Part shown: positions 14,813-24,085 of the stretch, piece by piece
Layout of the letters: each line of letters opens with the position of its first letter
Numbering within the stretch: position 1 is the stretch's first letter
Assembly: GCA_002238555.1 (NCBI GenBank)
Contig: MPMO01000035.1
Coordinates: forward strand, 1 to 48,809
DNA: 48,809 nucleotides
Direction of reading: 5' to 3'
Origin: Caldilineaceae bacterium bin34
GTDB lineage: Bacteria > Chloroflexota > Anaerolineae > Caldilineales > Caldilineaceae
Translations under genes and position numbers: made by a program
Notes under the pieces: generated by a model
Databases searched by the model: none
What the model saw: the letters and a program-made list of their open reading frames with translations, nothing else
What the model was told of the DNA's origin: nothing

Positions 14813-16942
14813 ATGGCCGCTTCGGATCCGACTTCGCAATCCCCGCTCGGCGACGATCTCTTTGCCGGCAACCACCTCCGCATCGTCCTGGTGTTTGCCG
14901 TACCGGCGCTGCTGGCAATCCTGGTGGTCCTGCGCCTGGTGCAGTTCCAGTTGGTCCTGCACAACACGCAGGACATCGACAGCTACACGGATCGCAACCT
15001 GCCCGAACTCGACACGCGGGGCGTGATCACGGACATCCACGGCGGTTTGCTGGCCAGCGATGTCTGGTCGTTCGGCTTCGTGATTCCCCGCCTGGGGGCC
15101 ATGCCGCCCGCCTATCGTGATGTTGTAACCCACTTGGTGGCCGGAACCGACCGGACCCGGCGGAACGAATTGAACGCGCGCCTCCGCCTGGAGCTGGACG
15201 AACTTGCCGCGCGCCGCCAGGCCGAAATCGATGCCGCGCGCAACTCGGACCGCGAACCGCAACCCGTGTACGCCTGGGTGCTGCTGATCGACGACCTGCC
15301 GCTGGCCACCGGCCAGTACCTGCGCGCCCTGCAGCAACGCGGAGCCCACGCCGCCGACTTGTGGGACCTTCACCTCACGGGCGACGACGGCGCCCTGCGG
15401 CGCCTGGAGGCCCTACTCGAGGATTCGGGCCCCCTGGATGCCAGCCTGGCGGACAGCGGACCGGGGCTCAAGGAGGTGATGGACAGTTTGGGCCTGCGCA
15501 GCGCCCTTGACGGCACGAGCCCGGACTTTGACTTCTTCAGGCATTTCCAGCTGGAACTGCAGCCCGACCGGCACTATGCGCAGGGGGCCCTGGCCAGTCA
15601 CGTCCTGGGCCTGGTCAACGCCGATCGGATAGGCGCCAACGGCATCGAACGCTACTATCAGAAATTCCTCCGAGGCGAAGTCAACCTGCCCCGCAGCACG
15701 GAACCGATCTCGGTCATCGCATCCGACGCCCGGCGATACATCCCGTCCTACATGGGGGGCGACCTGGTGCTCACGATCGATCGTTCCCTGCAGCACATCG
15801 TGGAACAGGAACTGCGGGATGCAATCAGCCGATACGAAATCCGCAAGGGCGGCACGGTGATTGTGATGGACACCCGGACGGGCGCCATCCTGGCCATGGC
15901 CAACCTGCCGGATTTCGAACCCGGCGTGCCGGAGTCCCTGGACGATAGTGCCACCAACCTCACCAACCTGGCCGTGACGGCCGTCTACGAACCGGGCTCC
16001 ACCTTCAAGGTGCTGACCATGGCCGCCGCCATCGATGCGGAGGCGGTGCGGCCGGGCGATGTCTTTTTCGACGACGGGGTGTACAGGATCGGCGAACGGG
16101 TGGTATTCCGCAACAGCGACGACCGCGTCGCGGGCAGCGTCACGGCCGCCGAAGCCCTGGGCCTGTCGCTCAACACGATCATGGCGGAAATCGCGGTGGA
16201 ACACATCGGGGCCGACACGTTCTACGACTACCTGTTCGACTTCGGCCTGGGCGAGGTGACCGGCATCGACCTGGCACACGAATTCAACGGCAGTCTCAAG
16301 GACAAGCATCCGGGCCTGCCCAACTGGAACATCGCCGACCTGGGCGCCAACAGCTTCGGCCAGGGCATCAACCTGACTCCAATCCAGATGATCAACGCGG
16401 TGAACGTCCTGGCCAACCAGGGCGACCTGATGCAGCCCTACGTTGTCCAACATAGAATTAACGGAGACTACGTCAACTCGTTTGTCCCCACGGTCCTGCG
16501 GCCCGGAGTGGTGAAGCCGGAAACCGCCGCGATCATCGTGGAGATGATGGTGCAAACCGTGGAGAAGGAGGTCACGGCGGCCCAAGTGCCGGGATTCAAG
16601 GTGGCCGGCAAGACGGGCACGGCCCAGGTTCCCGATCCCGACCGGATCGGCCTGTATTCGGAGGATGAGGTGATCGCCAGCTTTGTCGGCTTCGTACCGG
16701 CCGAAGAGCCGCGCATCACGGTCCTGGTGCTGCTGTACGACCCCAACCCCGACACGGTACTCGGGCCGTGGGGCTCCAACAATGCCGCCCCCCTGTTCAG
16801 CCGCATCGCAAGGCGCAGTCTGGCCTACCTTAACGTTCCGCCCGACTGCCACCCCTCCTGCTACGGATCCTCGGGCGTGCTCAGTACCACCGCCCCCGCC
16901 CTGCCTTCGCTCCTGCCGTCCGGCAACGAGACCGACGCGTGA
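14813..16942 (+). CDS. ftsI: Division-type penicillin-binding protein (transpeptidase)
   Basis: FtsI/PBP3 cross-links septal peptidoglycan together with FtsW. The ATG at 14813, four bases after ftsL, gives 709 residues. A single membrane anchor (LVFAVPALLAILVVLRLVQF) near residue 30 is followed by a PBP dimerisation domain and a transpeptidase domain with all three active-site motifs: STFK (serine about residue 396), SLN (about 452) and KTG (about 600). The N-terminal domain holds a 150-residue stretch (about 100-250) unlike common FtsI, with many charged residues, and the C-terminus ends in a Ser/Pro-rich tail. murE, normally next, is missing and murF follows after 21 bases. Confidence 0.93.
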   Translation: MAASDPTSQSPLGDDLFAGNHLRIVLVFAVPALLAILVVLRLVQFQLVLHNTQDIDSYTDRNLPELDTRGVITDIHGGLLASDVWSFGFVIPRLGAMPPAYRDVVTHLVAGTDRTRRNELNARLRLELDELAARRQAEIDAARNSDREPQPVYAWVLLIDDLPLATGQYLRALQQRGAHAADLWDLHLTGDDGALRRLEALLEDSGPLDASLADSGPGLKEVMDSLGLRSALDGTSPDFDFFRHFQLELQPDRHYAQGALASHVLGLVNADRIGANGIERYYQKFLRGEVNLPRSTEPISVIASDARRYIPSYMGGDLVLTIDRSLQHIVEQELRDAISRYEIRKGGTVIVMDTRTGAILAMANLPDFEPGVPESLDDSATNLTNLAVTAVYEPGSTFKVLTMAAAIDAEAVRPGDVFFDDGVYRIGERVVFRNSDDRVAGSVTAAEALGLSLNTIMAEIAVEHIGADTFYDYLFDFGLGEVTGIDLAHEFNGSLKDKHPGLPNWNIADLGANSFGQGINLTPIQMINAVNVLANQGDLMQPYVVQHRINGDYVNSFVPTVLRPGVVKPETAAIIVEMMVQTVEKEVTAAQVPGFKVAGKTGTAQVPDPDRIGLYSEDEVIASFVGFVPAEEPRITVLVLLYDPNPDTVLGPWGSNNAAPLFSRIARRSLAYLNVPPDCHPSCYGSSGVLSTTAPALPSLLPSGNETDA

Positions 16943-16963
16943 ATCGGCACCGAGCCTAACCCC

Positions 16964-18505
16964 ATGGCCGACCCCATCCCCGCGGTGGCCACCCAAGTCA
17001 CCCACCACACGCTGTGGCAGGCCCTGACGGGTTCGGCTCCGCCGCGCCATCTGCCGCCCATTCCCATCGGCCGCGCCGTGGCCGACAGTCGACTGGCCAC
17101 ACCCGGCGATCTGTTCGCAGCCCTGCCCGGGGACCGGACGGACGGCAACGACTTTGTGGGCGATGCCTTGGCGCGGCAAGCCCGGGCCGTCATTTGCGAA
17201 CCCCAGGCTTTGCAAGGCCTGGATCCGGCCAGCCACCCGGTCGTGATTGCGAATTGCCGAACCCGAAGTCTGGAGTCGCCCGATCCAAACGAACCGGCAA
17301 ACCCAACCTCCGAACACTGTGTCCTGTATATCGTGCCCGATTCAATGCAGGCCATCCGGGATGTTGGCCTGTTCCAGCGCCTGCACCGTACGCGCAGGAG
17401 CCTGCGCGTGGTCGGGATCACCGGCAGCGTCGGCAAGAGCAGCACCAAGGAACTGGTCCGGTCCGTCTTCAGCCAGCACTTCGAAACCTACTGCAATCCC
17501 GGCAACCTCAACGGCGAGCATGTCCTGCCGCTGGTGCTCATGGGCCTCAGTCACATTCATGAGCGGTTTGTGACGGAATTGGGCATGTACCGGCTGGGCG
17601 AAATCGACGAGATGTGCGGGCTGACCCTGCCCCAAATAGGCATCGTGACCAACGTCGGCCCCAGCCACTTGGAGCGCCTGGGGACCATCGAGAACATCTT
17701 TCGGGCCAAGTCGGAGCTGGTGCGGGCGCTGCCGCCCGCGGAATCGGGAGGCGTCGCCATCCTCAACTGGGACGATCCCATGGTGCAAAGGATGGGGGCC
17801 CTGACCGAGGCCCAGGTCGTCAGGGTCGGACTGACCCCGGACTGCGATGTGTGGGCGGACCAGATCCAAAGCGCCGGATTCAAGGGCTGCCGGTTCCGCC
17901 TCCACCTGCCACAGTTCCTGTACCCGTCCGGCCGGACCATCCACGTCAAGTCGCCCCTGCTGGGTCGCCACAGCGTGCACAACACGCTGCTGGCCACCGC
18001 GGCCGGGCTGGTCGAAGGCATTCCGCTGCAGAAGATCCTGGCCGGCCTGCGCGATCCCAACAATCAGATCCGTCTAATGCTGGTCGACGGCGTCAACAAC
18101 AGCACGCTGATTGACGACACGTACAACGCCAGCGAAGCCAGTGCCTTGGCCGCCCTGAACTTGCTGGCCGACCTCAGGCCGGAACGGCACGGCCGGCGCA
18201 TCGCCGTGCTCGGGGACATGCGCGAACTGGGATCATCGACGGAAACCAGCCACCTGATTGTCGGACGCCATGCCGCCAACGTCTCCGACCTGCTGGTTAC
18301 CGTGGGCGAGCTGGGTCGCCTAATCAGCGATGCCGCGCGCGCCAGCCGCATGACCAGCGAATCCGTGTACCAGATAGCCCACGCCGAAGAAGCGCTGTCC
18401 CTGCTGTCCGACCTGGTGCGTCCCGACGACCTGATCCTGATCAAGGGCAGCCGCGCCGTGGGCATGGAGGAAATCGTGTCCGGACTCAGCGCAAGGCGGT
18501 TCTGA
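16964..18505 (+). CDS. murF: UDP-MurNAc-tripeptide D-Ala-D-Ala ligase MurF
   Basis: MurF adds D-Ala-D-Ala to the UDP-MurNAc-tripeptide, the last cytoplasmic step. The 513-residue product has the MurF N-terminal substrate motif (AVADSRLATPGDLFAALPG), an ATP loop GITGSVGKSSTKEL in which the usual N-G-K-T-T is V-G-K-S-S, then CNPGNLNGEHVLPL, which matches MurF (GNxNNxxGxP type) and not MurE. Central-domain motifs TNVGPSHLERLG and AILNWDDP, and DDTYNASEAS in the C-terminal domain, are present. The HERFVTELGMYRLGEI block recalls Chloroflexota MurF. It lies where murE-murF usually sit, but only one Mur ligase is encoded here. Confidence 0.92.
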   Translation: MADPIPAVATQVTHHTLWQALTGSAPPRHLPPIPIGRAVADSRLATPGDLFAALPGDRTDGNDFVGDALARQARAVICEPQALQGLDPASHPVVIANCRTRSLESPDPNEPANPTSEHCVLYIVPDSMQAIRDVGLFQRLHRTRRSLRVVGITGSVGKSSTKELVRSVFSQHFETYCNPGNLNGEHVLPLVLMGLSHIHERFVTELGMYRLGEIDEMCGLTLPQIGIVTNVGPSHLERLGTIENIFRAKSELVRALPPAESGGVAILNWDDPMVQRMGALTEAQVVRVGLTPDCDVWADQIQSAGFKGCRFRLHLPQFLYPSGRTIHVKSPLLGRHSVHNTLLATAAGLVEGIPLQKILAGLRDPNNQIRLMLVDGVNNSTLIDDTYNASEASALAALNLLADLRPERHGRRIAVLGDMRELGSSTETSHLIVGRHAANVSDLLVTVGELGRLISDAARASRMTSESVYQIAHAEEALSLLSDLVRPDDLILIKGSRAVGMEEIVSGLSARRF

Positions 18506-18510
18506 GGGTC

Positions 18511-19515
18511 ATGTCGATTCCCCTGATTCTCGGCGCCCTCAGCTTCTTCATCGCCGTCATGTGGGGCAGACCGCTGATTGCACTCCTGCACCGGTATGGA
18601 ATCGGCAAGAAAATCCGGGCGGACGGGCCCGGCCACCACCTTGACAAGACCGGCACGCCCACCATGGGCGGTTGGCTGTTTGTGTTGCCCATCCTTTTCA
18701 TCACCGGTACCCTGAACATCGCGAACCTGATCGGCTTCAACATCATCGGCGCCAGCACGCTGCTGCTGTTCTTCTGCCTGGGCACGTTTGCAGGGCTCGG
18801 TACCTACGACGACCTGCGCAGCCTAACTCGCAATTCGGAACAGCAGGGTGGCATCACGGCCAAGGTCAAGAGCCTGGTGCAGTTCGTCCTGGCCACCGTC
18901 ATTGCCCTGGTCCTGTATTACGGTCCCCCTGCCATCGACTCCGTGGGGGTTCCCGGCATCCCCTCCCTGGTCAACGTGGGTTGGCTCACCGTGCCGGTCG
19001 CCATTTTCCTCATCGTCGGCTTCAGCAACGCCGTCAACTTGGCGGACGGCCTGGACAGCCTGGCCGGCAGCACGACCACCGTGGCCTTCGTCGCCTACGG
19101 CATCATCGCCTTCCTGCAGGGATACACGTACATCTCCATCTTCTGCTTCATCGTGGTGGGATCCCTCTTCGCATTCCTGTGGTTCAATGCCCACCCTGCC
19201 CAATTGTTCATGGGCGACACCGGCAGCCTGGCGTTGGGCGCCACGCTGGCACTGGTAGCCTTGATGACCCGGCAGTGGCTCATCCTGCCGGTCATCGGAT
19301 TCATCTTCGTGGCCGAGGCCCTGTCCACGATCATTCAGGTCGTCAGTGCCAAGTTTACCCGCAGGTTCTGGGGAAGGGATGTCAGGCCGTTCCGCCTGGC
19401 CCCCATTCACCACCACTTCGAAGCCCTGGGCTGGAGTGAAATGCAGGTCAAGGAACGGTTCTGGATTGTCAGCGTGCTGTGCGGCATGCTGGGCGTTTCG
19501 TTGGCCCTGGTGTAG
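18511..19515 (+). CDS. mraY: Phospho-MurNAc-pentapeptide transferase MraY
   Basis: MraY transfers phospho-MurNAc-pentapeptide to undecaprenyl phosphate, making lipid I in the membrane. The 334-residue protein has about ten hydrophobic helices and the family signatures: GPGHHLDKTGTPTMGG in the first cytoplasmic loop, the Asp pair GTYDDLRS, NLADGLDSLAG, FMGDTGSLALGATL and the PIHHHFEALGWSE loop. The start at 18511 lies five bases after the murF stop. It is shorter than E. coli MraY (360) but similar to Gram-positive forms. Confidence 0.96.
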   Translation: MSIPLILGALSFFIAVMWGRPLIALLHRYGIGKKIRADGPGHHLDKTGTPTMGGWLFVLPILFITGTLNIANLIGFNIIGASTLLLFFCLGTFAGLGTYDDLRSLTRNSEQQGGITAKVKSLVQFVLATVIALVLYYGPPAIDSVGVPGIPSLVNVGWLTVPVAIFLIVGFSNAVNLADGLDSLAGSTTTVAFVAYGIIAFLQGYTYISIFCFIVVGSLFAFLWFNAHPAQLFMGDTGSLALGATLALVALMTRQWLILPVIGFIFVAEALSTIIQVVSAKFTRRFWGRDVRPFRLAPIHHHFEALGWSEMQVKERFWIVSVLCGMLGVSLALV

Positions 19516-19530
19516 CTCCACTTGTCCATC

Positions 19531-21057
19531 ATGAATCCGGCTTCACCATTGACAGGGCCTTGGACGGGCGTGAACGCCGTCGTGCTCGGCCTGGCCCGAC
19601 AGGGTGCCGAACTCTGCCGCTTCCTGCACCGGGAGGGGGCGTACGTGACCGGCTGTGACCGCGCCGCCGTCGACCTGGCAACATTGACTGCCGACGGACG
19701 TCGAACCCATCTGCGGCTGCGTTTCGGCCGCCAGGATGCCGCGCTGCTGGCCGAATGCGGCCTGGTGGCCTTGTCCGCAGGTGTACCCACCGCCCTCGAC
19801 GTTGTGCAGGCAGCCCGCAGGAGCCGCATTCCGGTGGTCAACGACACGATGCTGACGTTCGCCACGTCGCGGGCGCCAACCACCGTCGTCACCGGCAGCA
19901 ACGGCAAAACCACCACGACCGCCCTGGCCGGCGCCTTGATGCAGGCCGCCCATCCCGAACGGACAGTCCACGTCGGCGGCAACATCGGCCGCCCGTTGTT
20001 GACCGAGGCCCGCGACTTCGGTCCCCGCGATCGCCTGGTCTGGGAAGCAAGCAGCTTTCAGCTGGAGTTGTTCCGGACGGAGTGGACGCGGACGCCCTTA
20101 CGGGACGCGTGCAGGATTCGGACCGCCGTGCTCACCAACGTCACGCCGAACCATCTGGATCGGCACGCGGGCATGTTGGACTACCTGCAGGCCAAGCTCA
20201 ACCTCCTGGATCTGCTCAACGACGATTCAACCCTGATCCTGGACGCCGACGATCCCGTCTGCCGGCGACTCCTGCCGGCGAAGCGACAGCGGTTCACAGC
20301 GGTCGACCCGCCCCTGCCCCAGGCCGATGCCTGCCACGAGTTGCTTGCGGAAACGGAAGCCAGCCTGTCGCGCAGGGCCGTGTGCAGGATCGCCGTTTCC
20401 CGCAGGCATGCCCTCCCGGACGGCATCTCACTGGCGGGCAACCGCATTCGGTGCAACGGCAAGGACGTGTTGTCGTTGCACCGGTTCCGGTTGCGCGGCG
20501 CGCACAACCGGACCAACGCCCTGCTGGCCGTGGCCGCCGCGCTGGCGGACCACCGAAGCACCGCTTCCCTCCAGCACGTCCTGGACACCTTCACCGGCAT
20601 TCCCCACCGGCTGGAGGAAGTACCGGGTCCGGCCGGCACAACCTGGATCAACGACAGCATCGCGACCTCGCCGGAACGGGCCGTGGCCGGAATTCGCAGC
20701 ATGCGGGCAGACGACGGCCCGCTCGTTCTGCTGGCCGGGGGCAGGGACAAGGACCTGGCATGGGACGCGTTTGCCGCCGAGGTGCGCAAACGCGTCCAGA
20801 CCCTAATTGTGTTCGGCGAAGCACAGGCGGGCATCGTCAGGGCCATGGAGGGGGTCGGCCGACGGCTGAACGGGATGTCGATCGTCAAGGTCGACTGTTT
20901 CGAGGCCGCCGTATGCGAGGCGAGCCTGAGGGTCCGGCCGGGCGGCACCGTGCTGCTGTCCCCCGGAGGCACCAGCTTTGACAGCCATGCGGACTTCGCG
21001 GCGCGCGGCGATCACTTTCGCTTGCTGGCGGGCCGCCTGCGGGACGAGGCAGCATGA
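19531..21057 (+). CDS. murD: UDP-MurNAc-L-Ala--D-Glu ligase MurD
   Basis: MurD adds D-glutamate to UDP-MurNAc-L-Ala. I start at the ATG 19531 (MNPASPLTG); a TTG nine bases upstream is possible, and neither has a clear ribosome-binding site. The 508-residue product has a Rossmann-like N-domain (AVVLGLARQGAELCRFL), the ATP loop VVTGSNGKTTTTALAGAL, VGGNIGRPLL, WEASSFQLE, LTNVTPNHLDRH and the C-domain INDSIATSPERAVAGI and LLAGGRDKDLAW, all typical of MurD. About 50 residues longer than the common form, mainly in the middle domain around residues 235-310. Its stop overlaps the ftsW start by four bases. Confidence 0.95.
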   Translation: MNPASPLTGPWTGVNAVVLGLARQGAELCRFLHREGAYVTGCDRAAVDLATLTADGRRTHLRLRFGRQDAALLAECGLVALSAGVPTALDVVQAARRSRIPVVNDTMLTFATSRAPTTVVTGSNGKTTTTALAGALMQAAHPERTVHVGGNIGRPLLTEARDFGPRDRLVWEASSFQLELFRTEWTRTPLRDACRIRTAVLTNVTPNHLDRHAGMLDYLQAKLNLLDLLNDDSTLILDADDPVCRRLLPAKRQRFTAVDPPLPQADACHELLAETEASLSRRAVCRIAVSRRHALPDGISLAGNRIRCNGKDVLSLHRFRLRGAHNRTNALLAVAAALADHRSTASLQHVLDTFTGIPHRLEEVPGPAGTTWINDSIATSPERAVAGIRSMRADDGPLVLLAGGRDKDLAWDAFAAEVRKRVQTLIVFGEAQAGIVRAMEGVGRRLNGMSIVKVDCFEAAVCEASLRVRPGGTVLLSPGGTSFDSHADFAARGDHFRLLAGRLRDEAA

Positions 21058-22208
21058 CGCACAACACGCTGGCGGCCGCCCCGGGGTTGCCCCGGCCGGA
21101 GCGAATCCGCTGGCTGGAGCAATACGACTGGTGGCTGCTAAGCGCCCTGGCATCACTGCTGGCCGTAGGCATCATCATGGTGTTCAGCGCCAGCTACTAC
21201 GAAGGCCTGCTGCGCGCCGTGCCGGACGGGTTCTACTTCCTGAAGCGACAGCTCCTGTGGCTCATTGTGGGCCTTGCGGTCTTCCTTGTGGCCGCCGCGG
21301 TGCCGCACAGGATCTGGCAAAGCCTGAGTCCCGCAATGTTCATCGTGGCCTGTCTCGGCCTGATCGCCGTGCTGGCGGTGGGCACGCGCGCGTTCGGCTC
21401 GCAGCGCCTGCTGTTCGGCGCCAGCTTCCAGCCCAGCGAAATCATGAAGATTGTGATGATCTTCTACACCAGCCACTGGCTGGACAGCAAGGGGGAGAAG
21501 CTGCGGGACAACAACACCGGCCTGTATCCCTTTTCGCTGTTCACCGCCTTCGTCGCGATCCTGCTCGTGCTGCAACCGGACATCACGATGGCGATCCTCA
21601 TATCCACGACCGCCTTTGCCCTTTTCTTCCTGGCCAGCAGAAATCTCCGGCAGTTGCTGTGGGTAGGCATCCTCTTTGCCATCCTGATTGTGGCGACGGC
21701 CACCCTTTACCCCTACATGACGGAACGCATCCTCGACTTCAAGGAGTCCTTTGCGGATCCCCTCAACAGCGCCAGCTGGCAGGAACGCAACACGGCACGG
21801 GCCGCGGTGCGGGGGGGGCTGTTCGGCGCCGGCCCGGGCCAGGGGGAAATGAAGACGCTGTGGGTGGTGCTGCCCTGGACCGACTCGGTTTTTGCCGTGA
21901 TTGGCGAGGAAACCGGATTCACCGGCTCCATTGCCGTGGTCGGCCTGTACGCCGTCGTCGCGTGGCGCGGGCTTTCCATTGCGGCCAGGGCCACAACCCT
22001 GTTCCGCCAGTTAAGCGCGGTGGGACTCATTTTCATGCTGACGACGCAGGCGCTGCTGCACGTGTGCGTGGTGCTCAACATCACACCTGTCACGGGCATG
22101 ACCCTGCCCTTCGTCAGCTTCGGCGGATCCTCGCTGGTCACATGGTTGGGAGCCATGGGGGTGCTGGTCAACATCGACCATACGACACGCACCCAGGCCA
22201 ATCCATGA
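21054..22208 (+). CDS. ftsW: Lipid II polymerase FtsW
   Basis: FtsW is the SEDS-family glycosyltransferase that polymerises lipid II at the septum with FtsI. The 384-residue product has about ten membrane helices, the first beginning WWLLSALASLLAVGIIMVFS. SEDS motifs are present: FQPSEIMKI, LVLQPDITMAILI (with the conserved Asp/Gln-Pro-Asp region), the large outer loop around WQERNTARAAVRGG, and the terminal TPVTGMTLPFVSFGGSSLV. It overlaps murD and murG through ATGA junctions, so translation is probably coupled. Confidence 0.95.
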   Translation: MTHNTLAAAPGLPRPERIRWLEQYDWWLLSALASLLAVGIIMVFSASYYEGLLRAVPDGFYFLKRQLLWLIVGLAVFLVAAAVPHRIWQSLSPAMFIVACLGLIAVLAVGTRAFGSQRLLFGASFQPSEIMKIVMIFYTSHWLDSKGEKLRDNNTGLYPFSLFTAFVAILLVLQPDITMAILISTTAFALFFLASRNLRQLLWVGILFAILIVATATLYPYMTERILDFKESFADPLNSASWQERNTARAAVRGGLFGAGPGQGEMKTLWVVLPWTDSVFAVIGEETGFTGSIAVVGLYAVVAWRGLSIAARATTLFRQLSAVGLIFMLTTQALLHVCVVLNITPVTGMTLPFVSFGGSSLVTWLGAMGVLVNIDHTTRTQANP

Positions 22209-23401
22209 AACTGTTGTGCGCCGGCGGCGGTTCGGGCGGCCACGTATACCCGGCCCTGGCAATCCTGGAGCGTCTGGAAGCGCTCTGTACCGATCGGGCG
22301 GAACCCCTTGACACCTTCTGGCTGGGGGGGACCGGGGATCTGGCCCGGCAATTGGTTGCGGGCGCCGGGATCCGATACCGTGCGGTCGCAACGGGCCCGT
22401 TGCGGGACCGCGGGCCGGGGCGGCGCATCCTCAGTTTCGCCCAAGTCTGCCTGGGCACGCTGCAGGCCTGCCTGCATGTGCTCCGCTTCCAGCCCGATGC
22501 CTGCCTGGCCACGGGAGGCAATGCCGCCGCGCCCGGAGCCTTGGCAGCGCGCATGCTGGGCATACCCCTCATCCTGCTGCTGCCCGACTCGGCACCCGGA
22601 ATCACAGCGCGCTGGCTTGGCCGGCTGGCCCGCACCGTCCTGGTCACAACGACCTCGGCCGCGGAGTGCTTCCCGCATAACAGTCTGCTGTGCGGGTACC
22701 CGGTACGCGGGGATCTGCTGGCGGCCATGAACAATCCGGCCGCCAGCCGTCGCAGGCTGCTCGCAGCAATGGACATGCCGACCGACGAACCGGGGGACCC
22801 CCTGCTGGTGGTGATGGGCGGCAGCCAGGGAGCCCGATCGCTGAACCAGGCGATACTTCACCATCTGCCGGCCTTGCTGCAGGAAGCATTGGTGCTGTTG
22901 GTCACCGGCCATGCGGAGTTTGATGCCGTTGCCGAAGCCGTGCGGCGGATGGGGCTGGCCTCCGAACTCCAGGGGAAACTGGCGGTGCGACCCTATTTGG
23001 ACCGGGAGGCCCCCCAGGCCCTGGCAGCCGCCGACGTGGCCGTCATGCGCGCCGGTGCCAGCGTCCTGGGCGAACTTCCGGCCTCCCGGACTCCGGCCGT
23101 CCTGGTGCCGCTGCCCATCGCCGGCGGCCACCAATGGTCCAATGCCCGCGCCCTGGAACAGGCAGGCGCCTGTCTGGTGACCGAGGATGCAACCGTACGC
23201 GACCAATTGCCGACGCTTCTCCTGCCCCTGTTGCGCGATGCGGATCGACGAACAACCATGGCGGCCCGCATGGCAACACTGGGCCGGTCGAACGCGGCCG
23301 AAACCGCAGCCACGGCCATCGCCTCCCTGTCCAAGCACACGGTTTGCGCCAACGGCCGCCCGGAACCCGGAACCGACCGGCCGAAACCGCAGCGGCCCTG
23401 A
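22205..23401 (+). CDS. murG: Lipid II synthase MurG
   Basis: MurG adds GlcNAc to lipid I on the inner membrane face. Starting at the ATG overlapping the ftsW stop, it has 398 residues. It shows the lipid/phosphate loop CAGGGSGGHVYPALAI, a second glycine motif TGGNAAAPGALAARML, the UDP-sugar domain start VVMGGSQGARSLNQAI, MRAGASVLGEL and PIAGGHQWSNARALEQAGA. The acceptor-side motif reads LLLPDSAPGITA where proteobacteria have HEQNxxPG, a form I associate with Chloroflexota. The last 25 residues are a Pro/Arg-rich tail of no known role. Confidence 0.95.
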   Translation: MKLLCAGGGSGGHVYPALAILERLEALCTDRAEPLDTFWLGGTGDLARQLVAGAGIRYRAVATGPLRDRGPGRRILSFAQVCLGTLQACLHVLRFQPDACLATGGNAAAPGALAARMLGIPLILLLPDSAPGITARWLGRLARTVLVTTTSAAECFPHNSLLCGYPVRGDLLAAMNNPAASRRRLLAAMDMPTDEPGDPLLVVMGGSQGARSLNQAILHHLPALLQEALVLLVTGHAEFDAVAEAVRRMGLASELQGKLAVRPYLDREAPQALAAADVAVMRAGASVLGELPASRTPAVLVPLPIAGGHQWSNARALEQAGACLVTEDATVRDQLPTLLLPLLRDADRRTTMAARMATLGRSNAAETAATAIASLSKHTVCANGRPEPGTDRPKPQRP

Positions 23402-23422
23402 CCGCCCGCGCCCCGCGTCGCC

Positions 23423-24085
23423 ATGACCGTCACTCTCGCCACGTTGATTGTCAGCACCTGTGTCCTGTTCGCCTCCGGTTGGTGGCGCGGGGCACGCCGC
23501 GAACTCCCGGTCACCGTTGTGGGCCTGCTGGGCCTGGTCATTGGCACATGGTGGCTCGCGCAGCCCGGCCTTGAAAGCCTTTCCCTGGACCCGGCGGCCA
23601 TGCGCGGCTGGAGACCCGTCCTGCTGCCGTTCAGCCTGCCGGTCGCCGGTGACAACCTCGTTGCGATGGTTGCGAATTCGGTACCCGCGCTGGCGATCTG
23701 GACCGCCCTGGTTGGAACCGCCTATTGGGTTACCGGTCGCTGGCACCGCAAGGGCCGGCGCTTGCGGCCGGGACGACAAGAGCGTCTGGCCGGCGCGCTG
23801 CTGGCCACAGCCAACGGTTTTGGGGTCTGGTGGCTGGTGCTGCCAGCCGTGGCCGAACTGACTCCGCCGGTGCCGGACGTCTGGCCATCCCTGACCGATG
23901 TCGTCGACATCGTGCGGACGGCGCCAGACGGCGTCCGGCGTACCGCCGCCCTGCCTGGCCGGCTGGCGGAGAACTGGATCAACATCGCCACACCGGCGTT
24001 GATCGCGGTGGCCGTATACCTGATGAGCCGCAAATCCCGGCCGCGGCAGCGCCAGGCGGAACCGGAAGTGGTCATCCGCACATGA
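23423..24085 (+). CDS. CvpA-like membrane protein in the dcw cluster
   Basis: A 220-residue membrane protein with about four hydrophobic helices. The first third (SGWWRGARRELPVTVVGLLG) matches the general pattern of CvpA-family proteins, where a helix with R-G-x-x-R-E is followed by a glycine-rich helix. The middle has a basic cytoplasmic loop (WHRKGRRLRPGRQERLAGAL) like the CvpA loop before its third helix, and the C-terminus is basic (SRKSRPRQRQ). It sits between murG and murC with a four-base overlap to murC, so it is expressed with the wall genes. CvpA proteins have been tied to colicin V export and envelope stress; a role in wall synthesis here is inference only. Family assignment is tentative. 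Confidence 0.5.
   Translation: MTVTLATLIVSTCVLFASGWWRGARRELPVTVVGLLGLVIGTWWLAQPGLESLSLDPAAMRGWRPVLLPFSLPVAGDNLVAMVANSVPALAIWTALVGTAYWVTGRWHRKGRRLRPGRQERLAGALLATANGFGVWWLVLPAVAELTPPVPDVWPSLTDVVDIVRTAPDGVRRTAALPGRLAENWINIATPALIAVAVYLMSRKSRPRQRQAEPEVVIRT

Noticed and set aside
16964..18505. Reading the ligase after ftsI as MurE instead of MurF
   Set aside because: The CNPGNLNGEHVLPL motif, the N-terminal substrate pattern and the DDTYNAS motif are those of MurF.
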